This document shows, piece by piece, positions 13,901 through 26,029 of a DNA stretch of 64,000 nt. Position 1 is the stretch's first letter, and each line of letters starts with the position of its first letter. A program made the position numbers and the translations under genes. The DNA comes from Pascua guehoae. Its lineage: Eukaryota > Basidiomycota > Tremellomycetes > Trichosporonales > Trichosporonaceae. The notes under the pieces were generated by a model, which made no database searches, was not told the DNA's origin, and saw only the letters and a list, made by a program, of their open reading frames with translations. The stretch covers positions 1,047,285-1,111,284 of the forward strand of contig BCJX01000011.1 in the NCBI GenBank assembly GCA_001600415.1. Direction: 5' to 3'.

Positions 13901-16900
13901 GTAGCAAGGCCATTGTCAGAGCCCTCTGTTTCCGGCGTGGCATGAGATATGGACACTGTAACTGCGTGACGCAATGCTTGTGGCACGCTCGTCGTGGGTA
14001 TGCCATTGACACAGTACATTGCTATTGTGCCTGCTCCCGCATACCCAGAACCGGCCAGCGCTGTCTCCCCAGAAGTCCAACTCCGCCATCCAACCCCCCG
14101 GCACTCCGCTCCCATCATATGATCCACCACCTCTTGCTCCCAGTGGAGTGGTCCCCAGAGACAGTGGCACCAACCATGTGACCGGCCACCTCTACCAGGA
14201 CTTCTGTATCGAGAGGCTGAAAACCCCTGGATCTCTGGATTCTGCCCCAGGCTTTGACTGATCTCCATCTCGGACGACAACACCGACCACAACCCCCAAT
14301 TGCTACTGTTTACCCACCCCCAGAACAAGCACCACGACGCATGAGCCCCCTCGAGCTCATCAAGCCCGCCAAGACACCCAGCTCTCCGAGATCACTCCCC
14401 CCACACCTTTCCCCTTCCCACCGCCGCACACAGACACACACATTCCTCCCTCTCCGATCCAAATGTCCCCATCTCTCCCCCACCCTCCTCCACCAACACC
14501 CAACCGGGGCAAGGGACTATGGATCTACCCGACCCGCGGGCGTGGCCTTTGTCATCCGGCGCTGCCCCCTCAGTTCCTGTCACGGTGGAGTGGCAGGTGC
14601 GCAAGGGTGAACGTTCGTCCGAATATCGAGCAGTGTAGTTGCGAAGTGCTAGGTGTAAGAGACTAGACTATACATTCGCCACAGAGTATCCATGAGATAA
14701 GCAGGCTACCTACTTATATCTATCTTCGTCGAATGTATCTGGTATGGTGATGCAGTATGGCGAGTATTCATCTATGACGTCGGTTGGGATTCGAATGCTG
14801 AAGTTCGAGGGTTCCATGGGTGGCACTATGGCTGCGTGCCACAGTTTCCCAGAACAGATCTGGCAATACGATCTGTCCCGCGTCCTCAACGACGTTCTCA
14901 CGACATAGTGTAAGACTGTCCGACCGAGAACTGGTGGGAGTGGTTATGTAGTTGTTCCACATGCATGGACGTGTGTATAGTAAGAAATCGAGAAGCGTGG
15001 GTGTATAGGGTGTGGGTACAGGGGTGCAAATCGCTGCTGCTGCTCGTTCTCTGGTTGGTGGTTGAAGACAGGTGCGAGCGCAAGGCAGGCCGGATAGCAC
15101 TGAACCCTTACGATTAGATTCGCCACATTGACAAAGGGGAGGCGGCAGAGCAACGCGGTAACGACGAGCACTGCGTGTTGCCGACGCCGAAACGATTCTC
15201 TCACGTCGCGAAGGAAGGTGTAAATTGCAGCAGAACCCGTGTCGGGATGAAAGAAGAAGCGAAGCATGAATGAAGCAGAGGGATATGGATAAAGTAGAGG
15301 GGTGTGAATGTTAAATCCAACTAGAGAGTGGTGGCAGGGACAGAGGGCCGACACTATGGTCACGATGTGGCGGATGCGGATGGGGGGTGGTAGTAAAGTG
15401 CCACAACCACTTTGGCAGCCTCAAGACGACGATGCTACGCAGGGCCGGACACGTATCAACGGACACATGGTCTTGGCAGGGTTGGTCCGCGCCAGGGTTG
15501 GGCCCTTGTTATATCCACCTACAGTATACCATGTGCCGCGACGGTTTAACGATTCCATGGTGTTGCGAGGCTCATAACTAACCCTGTGCGTGCCCCTGTG
15601 CCTGCGCGTGCCACTACGCGGGGTTCTCCCGTACCGTTCAAGTGCCCTATGCCCATCACTTTGAACGAGTCCATCGAGGACATCTCAGCGTGGTACGTCT
15701 AGGGCGGGGCGTCGGCTGGGCCTGGTACGTGGCTCAAATGTGGTTGATGAGCACCAGCAGCTTGCCAAGGGATACCCTTGTATCTTTGATACCGCATCGT
15801 CCATTCTGCGTCTATGCCATCCAGACCTCTTTGTGGCACGCGTGTCAGTGTCTGCCAAGACGCAATTTGCGCAAGCGAGGCGTTGATTCACCCTTGCTCG
15901 CGATCCTCCTAGCCCAGTTTTGGAGCAGCCCTTTGAGGCATTGTCACAGTTGAAGTAAAGACATACTTCAGCAAGTTCAGTACCAATGTTCAGTCGGTCC
16001 TGGTCGTCTCTTGGTGATGAACTTGTCCTTCTCATCCCGGATAGGCTTGAGCACCCTAGAGGGAGAGGAAAGGAGCGGCTGGGTGGCAGGCAGCAGCGGC
16101 TGTGCCTTAATCATGCAAGGGGGCTGACGACGACGTCGTGGACGACGTGAGAAGGGTCTTTAACGCAAGAATAGATTACCTGAGACGGTGCCAAGCTTTC
16201 CGACAAAGGGGTGCAATTGCTGGGCACGACGGAGTGGGAAGCTGGCAGCAGGCGGCGTACGTCGTGCGGAGACCGAGTCTGGGGATGGGAATGGATTGTG
16301 CGGCACGGCGGGGCGGAGTACGCAGTCTCGTGGGACGAAACACTGGAAAGGCGAGATGAAAGGAACAGGACAGACATGGTGTGCCTGTTGGTCGTTTTAT
16401 GAGATGCCAGCTGTAGATGGCGGGCGGGACGGGAGGGGACTGCTGGATGCCGACTGCCGTTTTAGGTTTCGGACCCAGGCGGGAGAAGGGGCAGGGGGTA
16501 GTGGAAATTGCAGCACGTGCGACGCGCCAAACGCCGCGGACGACGTGAAAGGGTGTGAGCTCTTCACTCGCTGCGCATGGGTGTGTGTTGCTAGCGATCA
16601 TTCAGGCTACAGGCCGGTAAACTACCTGTGATTGCTTGTTGACAACGGCACATTGAAACTGAGGTAGTGTACCGGATGGGATGTTGTGTCTATTTCACGA
16701 GCATGTAGAGTTGAGGGTGGCGTTACAGGGAGTGGATAATGTGACAAACCCAGGCATGCAAAGGCAAAAGGGCCAAAGGGTTGTTGGTTGGGGCAGAGGG
16801 CAGAGGGTGACATGCGACATGCGACACGCGACACGCACAACTCTTCGCCGGCCACCCCTGGGTGCAGCATGCAGCTGGCTGGCTGTATGCGCGCTGAACG

Positions 16901-17340
16901 CGCGATTGGACGCATGGATTACGTTTGGTTTCAGACTCCAAACTGCCACAGGTCGCTATTGGCGTTTGAGGCATCTTGTGGACGGATGCCTGTGAGTTGA
17001 GCCTCAACCTCCTGCACTCCAGTAGTACGGTATTCCAGATTGTTAGATTGGGCGCGCGCGGGGTGCTGGTTAGCTTGTTCTATGGAAGATTATTGCTGCA
17101 AACGATGTGGAGATGGATGACTTCGAGTGGTCGCTGACCCTTTTGCTGCCCCTGGCTTAAGCTTGTCCAATGCACCGCAATGTCCCTAGGTTTTATGTGT
17201 ATGCCCATCCCTGGATTCACTCCTCGTCCTCGTCCTCCTGCATGCATGCGCACCAGCTTGCAAGCCTTTGAGATTATTACTTTGCGTCTCGCTAACCGAC
17301 AACGCTAGCGTCCAGTCTACCAGATAGTGGCTGCATAGCC
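10991..17340. other. Gene-poor, lower-GC region
   Basis: About 6.3 kb in which no frame can be joined into a recognisable protein. The longest open frames (11399-11914 minus, 11535-12173 plus, 13567-14328 minus) have unusual composition and no domain. A possible decayed membrane-protein gene lies at 13.2-14.3 kb (separate entry). A short degenerate tandem repeat of unit GACAYGC is at about 16809-16838. Confidence 0.45.
13182..14260 (+). pseudogene. Possible decayed gene for a single-pass membrane protein
   Basis: Fragments in shifting plus-strand frames look coding: a Cys-containing piece near 13200-13300 (NCGFAGQTDC), a hydrophobic piece near 13820 (AILFIVLGMVAAHEH) followed by an Ala/Ser/Pro-rich stretch, and a tail piece near 14110 (PLPSYDPPPLAPSG). 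That order resembles fungal single-pass membrane proteins. The frames are interrupted by stops and no consistent set of splice sites was found, so this is a weak inference. Confidence 0.2.
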
Positions 17341-17640
17341 GCCACATGCACTTGACCCACTTCACGTGCATGTCCTGTCGAGCCAAGACGACAAGAGGTC
17401 ACAAGCGCTGTTTTGTGGAAATTGAACCAAAAACGTCACACGCCACCCACCAGAACAGACACGACACAACACACCCCTGGTCTTCCTTGCCTTGCCTTGC
17501 TACCCCCAACCCACTTGGACAAGAATCACTGCAACACCAACGTCAACATTACTGTATCCCCAGACCACGATTGTGACGACGCGTAGCGACCGCGTGTTAC
17601 AGAAACGCGTCCCCGCACACCCCCGCGTTGGCTGACTGTT

Positions 17641-18442
17641 TTGTTGCCGATCGCACGAGGGCGACGACGACGACGACGACGACGACCTTTGAACCACACT
17701 GGTCACATCACGAGAGAAAGAGAGAGAGCGCGAGACGGGGTTTCCGACAAATGGCCGAGGGAACCGGCCATTGACCCGACAAGACGGACGTCCCTTTGTT
17801 TTTCCCTTGCTTGCTCCCTTTCTTCTCATTTCGCACTGCCGCCGGCCCCCGCCGCTGCTGGTGCCGCGCCCGCCTTGCTTTGCCATTTTGGCATTTTGGT
17901 TTTGATTTTCGTGTCAGTCCTGTCGTCTGTCGCTCCGCTAAGTCTTAGCGTGGCGTGGGTGGGGGTCTGTCCACCTGCGCATCCTGCGCATCCTATGCAT
18001 TGCCTGCCTGCTGCCTGCCTGCCTGCAGTCTGCCTGCATTGCCTAGGTGGCTGCACGTTGCTATCCACACATTCCCAACCGACCAACCCAACCCAACCCA
18101 ACCCATCCATCCAACCAACCAACCAACCAACAACCACACCTGCCTGCCTGCCTGCCTGCCTGCCTGGCCACCCACCCCCACCTGCGACCTGGCCACCTGG
18201 CGACATTACACCTGCGTGCTCTGTGGGATCACAAACCCAACCGTGACCCTATCCCTATACACATCACACACTCCCTCCCTCTCTCCCTCCTTCCTTCCTT
18301 CCTCGCGCACATTACCGTCGGCCACACTTGCTTCCCTGTCTCTCTCTCTCTCTCTCTTCCTTTCTCTTGCATCGGACACAACTCGGGTCCCAAAACCAAC
18401 AAACGCCCATTGCACCCACCTCCATCCGACATCGCTCCTCAT

Positions 18443-18480
<38 letters not shown>
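17641..18480 (+). repeat. Microsatellite-dense leader upstream of the RNase H-fold gene
   Basis: Six short tandem repeats lie within 840 bp: (ACG)n at 17662-17686, (CTGC)n near 17998-18040, (CCAAC/AACC)n at about 18080-18140, (TGCC)n at 18140-18166, (TTCC)n and (CT)n near 18288-18360, and (GTC)n at 18443-18475. The strand is pyrimidine-rich toward the downstream ATG at 19001, as expected of a long promoter or 5' UTR. Confidence 0.8.
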
Positions 18481-18482
<2 letters not shown>

Positions 18483-19000
18483 TCTCCATTTCCCCATTGC
18501 TCATCGCTGTTGCTTCAACTCAAGTCGTCCTCACGTCCTCGTGCTTTGCACACGCAAGACAAACAGTCGCCAGGCGCCTCGTCGCCGTTGCTACCGCAAC
18601 AACACACAAAGCGGGTGTCTGAACACTTTCCCCCTTGTGCCCCTCGTTGCTTCCCACCGAAACTGGGTCACCGCAGACGCAACCCTCGTCACTCATCGAC
18701 AGACTTCACATCGCCCTAGCACCCGCGCGTATTGCTCGCTCCCCTCCACCCTTTGCCGTCTGTTCCCTCCACATCGACGACGGCCACAGCGCCCAACAAA
18801 CGTTCGACTTGCGTTGCTGACCCCCACCCTCGTGTGCGTGTGCGTGGGCTGTGCGCGCGCTGGCCCTGCTCCCTACGTCGGCACCCGTACCGCAGCACTG
18901 CACTTTTGTGCACCTCAACCCCCGACCTTTTCCCTCTTCACTGTAACCTTGACCAAGCCATCTCGCGTTCACGTTCACACCACCACTCCCACTACCCACC

Positions 19001-21493
19001 ATGGGCGACAACACACGCTACGGCAACCCTGCCGAGTTTGATGTCGACCTGCACTCCATTTACGCAGCATACCTGTGAGTAGTGCAGTGCGCACGCCATG
19101 TCCCAGTGGCTCTCCCGCCTTGGCGCTTCCTCATGGCCTGGGTCTCTGGCTTCCTCTCTTTGTCGTGCTACCTACAAACATGCTGACAATGCAGCGGCGA
19201 CTTCGACTCGCAAAACATCGACTGGTGGGATGCGTCATGGGGAGGCTACTTTCGATCCTTCAACGACTTTCTCGGGTTTGGCTGGGATGGAATGGGTGCG
19301 TCGCGTTGCGGGACCCCGTTTTGGCTCGCACTCCGCAGCAATGGCACAGATCACTGACCCGCAGCCGTCGTTGACAGCATTACCGGACGAGCCCACATCG
19401 GAGCGCGGCGAGAGCAGATTGCACTCTTTGCCCGCATGATCAAGACTCGGTGCGTGATCGTGCTCCCCACCGCCAGTGGTATCAAGGCTAACAGCTGATC
19501 AGGTTTGGCGAGACGCTAGACAAGGAACCGCCTTCGTTGCTTCCCCTGTCGCCGGCACCAGCACGGTCACGGGCAATCCACCGCATTCATCACATTACGG
19601 ATTTGCAGTCGTACAGGAAACTGTCAACCACACTGGCGCCAGCTGAGCTTCAGCACCTTCGTGCACGGGTGCGGACGGGTGAACCAGCTGTCATTGGGGC
19701 CCTGTTCAACGCTGGTGCCCCCGAAGCGGATGGATTGGCGGCTGCCGCTGGAGTCCGTACCAATGGTCAAGGGTACACGTGGGCCTGCCTCAAAACAACC
19801 TGGTGGGACAAGGGAGGACCTCCCCAAGGCTATGTCCCGGGCCACGGGCGCACAGTCATGGCCAAGCCAGGACAAGGAGGAAAAGCCCTCATTCTCGAGG
19901 TTGGCCTCGCTGCGTTGCGTTGTGCCAATCTTCGTGCGGTCGTGAGTAGTGCAAGGACGTTGCGCGCTGCTCTACATCACTGACCTCTTGTACAGGACGT
20001 GTGGCCTCCTGTCCCAGACAAGAACTACCGTAAAGCGCACTACGTCATCGAGGAGTGGGTGGACAAGGTCAGTTGGGGATTGCAAGTGCTGCGCGACACC
20101 ACAGAACCGCTGAACTGACACTGAACAGCGCACCAACACTGAACGCCCCAACTTCCCACGCGCTTATGGATTTGGAAGGAGCCAGTTTGTTGCTGAGAAG
20201 AGCGTGGACCGGATCGTAGAGTGAGTACCTGGTTGTGCCTGGTTGCTGAGCTTTGAGTTGACATTGTCCAGGGCGTCGCTCGGAGGCCTCGCGTCCCACG
20301 ACACGGACGGTGGACCCAACACGCTCATCCTTCTCTCCATCGGCGAGCACCAGCCCATCCCCATTCCTGCGTCGAGCACGCTCCCGATCAATGTGGTGCA
20401 GCTCGACGTCCTCCAGCTCGAGTTTGCATTACTAATGCAGGCGCAACGGCAAGGCGTGCCCGGCGTGGGAGATCGTCGTCAGCCCTTCACCTCGCTCCGC
20501 CAGTTGCTTCACCACCTCCAAATCCCAGTTGCTCCACATGCTCCTCTTGGCAACGCCGGTAACGAGGCCTTCTACACAGTGTTGGCATTCCAGAAACTGT
20601 TAATGCGAGACACCCGTCTCCCAGATCAGCTCTTCCAGCAGCCAACATTTGCGCAGCCCGAGTACTTTATGGCGCCGATGCCACCTTTCGCGCCAGCACA
20701 GTACGGCGCTTATGGGGGACTGCCCATGCCACCGCCCATTCGCGCCGATGGCCGCAAGGGCTCGAGTCCATCGATCCGCGGCCATGTTCTTCCGTCGGAT
20801 TTTGAGCAGCCGTCGTTTCCTGCACCTCTCTCGCGCCAAGGGACTGGCGAGTCAGGATACGGCGGCAACACCAGGCGCCCGGCCACAATGGCCCTCACCA
20901 CACCGCAGGACATGGACATGGGTCCCCCACACCAACCAGGTCGTGGAGGCTCTACGGGAGGCATGTCCCGTTCTCAGACCGTGTATTGGGACGATGCCGA
21001 GTTCTCCGCCGAGAGCCGTCCATCCCGCCCACGCACAAACGGCAACAGCACGTCATCGCCGTCTTCCCCCGGCATCGCGCCGTCGCGCCCCAACAGTTCG
21101 GTGCCGCCACCGAGTTCGTTGCGGCACTCGCAAGTGCTGGGGTCGCTGCCCAACTCGCGTAGTGTGTCGTTCCACGACGAGCGACGTCCACCTACCATCC
21201 GCTCGCACGCTTCGAGCAGTGGCGGGAGCAGGGATTCGGTTAGCTTTGCGTCAAAGCGCAATAGCAGTGGGACTCTGCTGGGCCCCAGCGGCTTATCGAA
21301 CCAGACGTCGTCGGGATCGAACTCGGCCTCGTCGGGCCAAACCGCGACGACCAACGAGGAGGCTGCGCTCGCCAACGACGCGACACCCAAGGCAAAGGAC
21401 AACAGCAAGAGCAAGACCAAGGGCAAGAGCAAGAGCAAGGACAAGGGCGTAAAGCACATTACAGGTGCCCTGGCAAAGTTCTGGGTTGACTGA
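19001..21493 (+). CDS. Gfd2/YDR514C-like RNase H-fold protein with long disordered tail
   Basis: Seven exons (19001-19074, 19195-19295, 19365-19449, 19503-19941, 19996-20067, 20129-20220, 20272-21493) encode 694 residues. The start codon has a strong context (CCACCATGG). The middle third resembles the Gfd2/YDR514C C-terminal RNase H-like domain: ILEVGLAAL, HYVIEEWVDK, FGRSQFVAEKS, VVQLDVLQLEFALLMQ, and LGNAGNEAFYTVLAF near its end. The last matches the family's 'HNAGNDA' block with Gly for His. The last roughly 280 residues are low-complexity Ser/Pro/Gly and end in a Lys/Ser repeat (KSKTKGKSKSKDKG). The yeast relatives are poorly characterised factors linked to mRNA export. Whether the catalytic acidic residues are complete needs structural modelling. 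Confidence 0.7.
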
Positions 21494-22239
21494 GGTGGCC
21501 AACAAACCTGGAGATCATGGAAGCCGGTACTGGGGTGACTCGTGCTTTCGTCCCTCTTTGCCGACCTTGCGACTTTGCCAGGTTCCCTCTTTCGACTCAT
21601 GCCTTGGAACGACTACCGATTCCTCGAGTCACCTCGTACCCTGTGCCTCAGGCTGCCAATAATGGACCCGAACCCCGCGCAGCCTCTGGCTGTCTTTCCT
21701 CCCATGTCAACACTACCCACATCGTATGCGCCGTGCAACAATCGCACGCCCGCTGGACACTGCAGATTACATACCCACATTCCACCCTCCACCCCATCCC
21801 GCTACTCACTCGATATTGTCTCCACGCACGAAACGTCCGCAGCCAGACTCGCGCGGACGTCATGATTCATAGGTTGTGCAAGAAGTGTTCATGCATTATT
21901 GGCACGGTAATACTTAACTTGGCTGGTAGATGAAGGCGTCGCACAGGGGGATACTGTATCGACTCTAGCAATCCACTCCTTCTGCAGCGCACGGTGCAAG
22001 TCATAATGAACAAGTAACATGGCTCTACATCTAATCATGGTGGCGGGTGTTATTGAATACCTGCTCGTATCCAAGGACTTCCCGTGTCCGTCGCCGCTAC
22101 TCGGCCTCTCGCCTCCCACCACGCGTCTTCCTACATGCTTCACGCTTCTCCCTGTCAACCCCTACCTCCTCCCTGTCATACCCAACCCCTCCCACAAGCA
22201 AACACATACACAGGCCCTCTCTCCCCACCCTAGCTACCT
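21494..22239. other. Convergent intergenic spacer
   Basis: About 745 bp between two convergent genes with no supported feature. Confidence 0.5.
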
Positions 22240-25200
22240 CTACGCAATACCACGCAACTCGAGTCCCTCGAGCAAGAGTGCCGCCTGCGCAATACCGTCG
22301 GAAAGACGTGTGAGGTCCTCCATCCGCTGCGCGACGCTGGGCACATATCCCTCGGGCGAAAGGAGCGCAAGGAGGTCGTCGGCGGGCTCGGGCTCCAAGT
22401 CGCTCAGGTCCGACTCTGCGTCGCTATCCGCCCCGTGTCCGTTGGCCTTTGCGTGTCCGTTGGCGAGCACGGCGCTGTTGCCGTTGGGCGCGCTCGCGCG
22501 GCGGCTGGGAATCACGACCTCGACCGTGCCGCGGCCCAGGGGCGTGGCGCGCGCCGCCGACGACAGGGCCGAGAGCGACGACGTCGACTCGGCGCTCGCG
22601 GGTGGTGCCGTCTTCTTGCCTTTTCCTTTGCCTTTTGGCTTGGATCCACCTGCGGCCGCGGCCTCCTCCTCGGCGTCGCGCCGCACGTCGTCGTCGTATT
22701 TCACAAAGACGAGGCGGTTGAGAATCCACTCGTGTAGCGCACGGCAGCCGGCTGCGGTGTCGACGTGCATCCAACGCTCAAAGGGCAGTGCCTCGTCGAC
22801 GCCCAGACCCCGTCCCCAGATGAGCACGCCGCGCGCCCACGTCGTCGGGCGGTAGCGCTCCTCGTCAATCAGGCGCGGCGTCAACGAATAGTATACGCGG
22901 CCCTCGGGGTCGGTGCCGAGCGGCTCGAACCGCATGAGCTTGCGTTGCGTCACGATGCGGTACTGCAGGTTCAGGTCGCGTGAGCGGCGGTAGTGCTCCT
23001 CCTGTGCGACGTCGAACTGGGCCGTTAGCGGGGAAGAATAGTTTGAATGAATGAGGGTACTGGCGGGCCGCCGAGAAAATGCACAACCTGCTAACGCAGC
23101 CCCACCACCACACCCCGTGTCCTACTCACCTCTGCCTTGTTGGCCTTTGTCTCCTGTGCAGACTTGCACCTAACGCGCGCTGCCATAATCTTCTTCTTCT
23201 CTTGATCCCACCGCGCCGTCTCCTCCTTTGTGTCGCGCGTGAGCTTGCGGCGCGCCTCAAACTCGGTGCTGAGGACAGCTGGGTCCATGTGCCAACGGAT
23301 ATCGTCAGTGTGGATGGCAAACTCGACGAGTGCGATGAGCATGCGCACCACCTCGGAGGCGCGGGGTATGCGGCTCGCGCCCTGGCGCCCGGCGCGGCGG
23401 CTGGGTCCCGTGTCCGTCGCCCACGCGGGGGCGGCCTCGCCTTCGCCTAGCTCGAGAAGCGCGCGCATCGCGCGATCGTTGCGGTCCTGCGCCGTGTCGC
23501 GGGGCTCGGGGGGCAGCTCGAGTCCCAAGAGCTCGGAGAGGGACTGGTAGATTTGCGCAAACCGGGCCAGGTCGGCATAGTGCCGCAACTCCTCGCGCTT
23601 GTCCGACACGTGCTCCGCGTCCGCATCATCGTGCGCAACCAGGTGCTCGGCAATCACGTCGAGCAGGCCGCCGCCCACCTGCCGCACCGTCGCCTCTGAG
23701 AGGGGGTGGTCAAAGTCGTCAAGCGGGCCGAGGGCGCGATCGGGAATGTTCAAAATACCACGGAACCGGCAGAGGAACTCGCGCAGCTAGGAAACGTCAG
23801 CGACGAGAGTGGGGGATGGCGTGATGCACGTAGCACACGCCAAACAGCACACAGCATACACCACATCGCACACAACACACAGCACACAGCAAACAGCACA
23901 GCACACAGGCGCAGCACACAGCACACAACGCCCATCGTTTACACCGTCCACGTCATACTGTAAACAGTACACAACCCGCATCGCCCATCGTATACTCACA
24001 TACATCCGCTGCTCGACCTCGTCGCGCCCGAGCTTGGTGTCCATATTGGGAACGACGGGGGGCTCGACGACAGGCGGCTTGACACGGGCAGGCTTCTTTG
24101 GCACAATCTTCTTTTCCTTTGCCTTTGCCTCCTTGGTCTCCTTTGGCTTGATCTCCTTGTTCTTGCCCTTTGCCGCCTTGGCCGTCACATCCTTGTCCTT
24201 TCCCTTGGCCTTTGTCGCCTTTTTGGCGTCCTTGACAGCCTTGTCCTTTGCGTCCTTGGCCTTCTTTGCCTTGAACTCGGCCTTTGGTATACTCTTCGCC
24301 GTGGCCTTCTTCTTTGGCGCCTTCTTCTTCTTGTCCTCTGGCGCGTCGGGGTCGGTCAAGTCGCTGTCGTCCGAGTTGGCCACGACCTTTGGTTTGCTCG
24401 GCTGCGCGTCCGCCTGGTGCACGAGGTCGAGCACCGATACGCCCTGCTGCTCTGCGAGCTTGACAATGTCGCCGAGCTGGTCGAGACCCTTCTTCTTGCG
24501 GCCTGGCGTGTCAGCGTGGTCGTGCAGGGTGCTAATGGTCTCGCTGCGAGGCTCATGGTCGCAGTCACGACGTGACCATGCTGGAGCCAGGTCGTGGGCG
24601 TGTTGGAGAGCTTGGTCATCCCTCTCTGCGCATTCTCGACAAAAGCCCGCCAGTTCCACTCCGGCCGGACACTGTCCACCACCATCATGATTCCTGCTCA
24701 TACCCCCCCCCCCCTCCCCAGGCGCCCCCGCACCACACCAAACGCCATCACACCCGCCCCCGCCCCCACGCAGCACTCTACCATTGCCCGAAACTCACAA
24801 GTAGCATTCTGGCACTGGTCCAGACAACACGGACACGGAAACACGTAATCCTTGTCCCCATCGTGCCCTTCCTTGTCCGCAGCGGCGACATTCTGCCCCT
24901 TGGCCATGATGGCAGACATGTCGATGCCGTACCGCTTTTGCAGGTCGCGCTCGCACCACGCCAGGTTGCATGCGCGGGCCGGGGTCGCCTTGGTGTACTT
25001 GCGCAGCTTTGTGCAGCGGAGCACCCCTGGGCACGTTAGCTGGGTCCTGTGGGCATCGGGGAACGTGGGCGTCGGTTGAAGTTCGGCAGGGATATGCGAT
25101 GGATCACGGGGAGTAGCGGACCTCGCCACGTTAAGATCATGTCAAGATCACGGGCGGGTGGGTAAGAACCCCACTCGGCACCGGCCTCACGTCCCATCAC

Positions 25201-25631
25201 AGCCCATCCGTCTTCTCTTCGTACTTACGCTCGGGATCGCACTTTGTCCGGCACTGGTGGCAGTACGTGTCCTTCTCCTCGGGCTTGGGCTTGCTCTTTG
25301 GTGTACCCTTGGCCGCAGCCTTGGGGGTAGCCTTCGATGCGGTCCCATCGCCCGCCTTGCGCTTCTTGGCCGGCGTCGAGTCGCCCGCGGTCGATTTGCG
25401 CTTTGCGGCCGGCTTGGCCTTGGGCGCTGTAGATGTAGATGCGCGCTTCTTTGCCTTGATCTTTACATTCTCCACGACTGGCTCGTCGTCGAGCTCGTCC
25501 TCGTCCTCGAGTTCGTCCTCGTCGCTCAGCGGGGAGAGGGACAGACTCGGACTCGTCGGCGCCGTCGTGCCCGCCGTCAGCGGGGGCGCGTCGCTGGCCG
25601 GGTGGGACGCGGCAGTCATGGGCGAGGACAT
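22240..25631 (-). CDS. CDCA7-like protein: zf-4CXXC_R1 zinc finger plus DDT-type domain
   Basis: Five exons (25229-25631, 24799-25026, 24000-24502, 23130-23786, 22240-23016) encode 855 residues. Residues 1-120 are acidic/basic low complexity. A zinc-finger region follows: CHQCRTKC, then CTKLRKY, ACNLAWCERDLQKRYG, and CPCCLDQCQNATCRKKKGL after splicing. This is the pattern of zf-4CXXC_R1 domains in CDCA7, and the following GDIVKLAEQQGVSVLDLV also fits. After a Lys-rich linker comes a DDT-like block (LREFLCRFRGILNIPDRALG, DDFDHPLSEATVRQV). The C-terminal part includes RFEPLGTDPEGRVYY, typical of the region after DDT/WHIM. In animals CDCA7 recruits the HELLS remodeller; a chromatin role here is inferred. 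One Cys of the usual C-x-C near the end of the finger is replaced (CQNATC). Confidence 0.8.
23828..23940. repeat. CA-rich imperfect repeat (CACAGCACA-type) inside intron 3 of the CDCA7-like gene
   Basis: Many overlapping copies of CACACAGCA/CACAACA lie between the branch point and donor of a 213-nt intron. The repeat is wholly intronic in the model. Confidence 0.7.
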
Positions 25632-26029
25632 GTGCGGGGCCAATCGAGCAGGAAGGGGAAGAGTGTCGACGCGACCAGACAAGTCGGTAGATTGTTGATG
25701 TCGCGCCCAAAAGATCTTGTCAAGGAAAAGGAGAGATGTGAGATGTAAAGTGGAGTTGGTGGAGTCGCGTATGGTTGACGCGTCGTGGGTGGTGGGCGTG
25801 TCATTTTTGTTGACCCAGTACGAGTGTGGCACTTGCCCCAAACATTAATTGCCAAAACATTGCTCGCGTGGCACCAAACCCTCAATCCCTCGATTTCGAC
25901 CAGCCCCTCCCTCGTACGCCTTGTACTTACTTATTCGTACCCCCACAGGCACATGGGCACATGGCTGTTGCACAAGAATGGTATCAATGCCATGGTACTC
26001 TATGATACAAAAATACACCTATGAACATG
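25632..26029. promoter_or_regulatory. Region upstream of the CDCA7-like gene and downstream of pol kappa
   Basis: About 400 bp between two head-to-tail minus-strand genes. It should hold the CDCA7-like promoter and the pol kappa 3' UTR. No motif was identified. Confidence 0.4.

Noticed and set aside
13567..14328. 253-codon minus-strand frame as a gene
   Set aside because: It is antisense to the better plus-strand membrane-protein fragments, is rich in Cys/Trp/His without motif, and shows no family match.
25632..25841. Upstream extension of the CDCA7-like protein
   Set aside because: The frame stays open upstream, but the added sequence is unlike protein and 25631 is the first ATG followed by the Ser/Pro-rich start.
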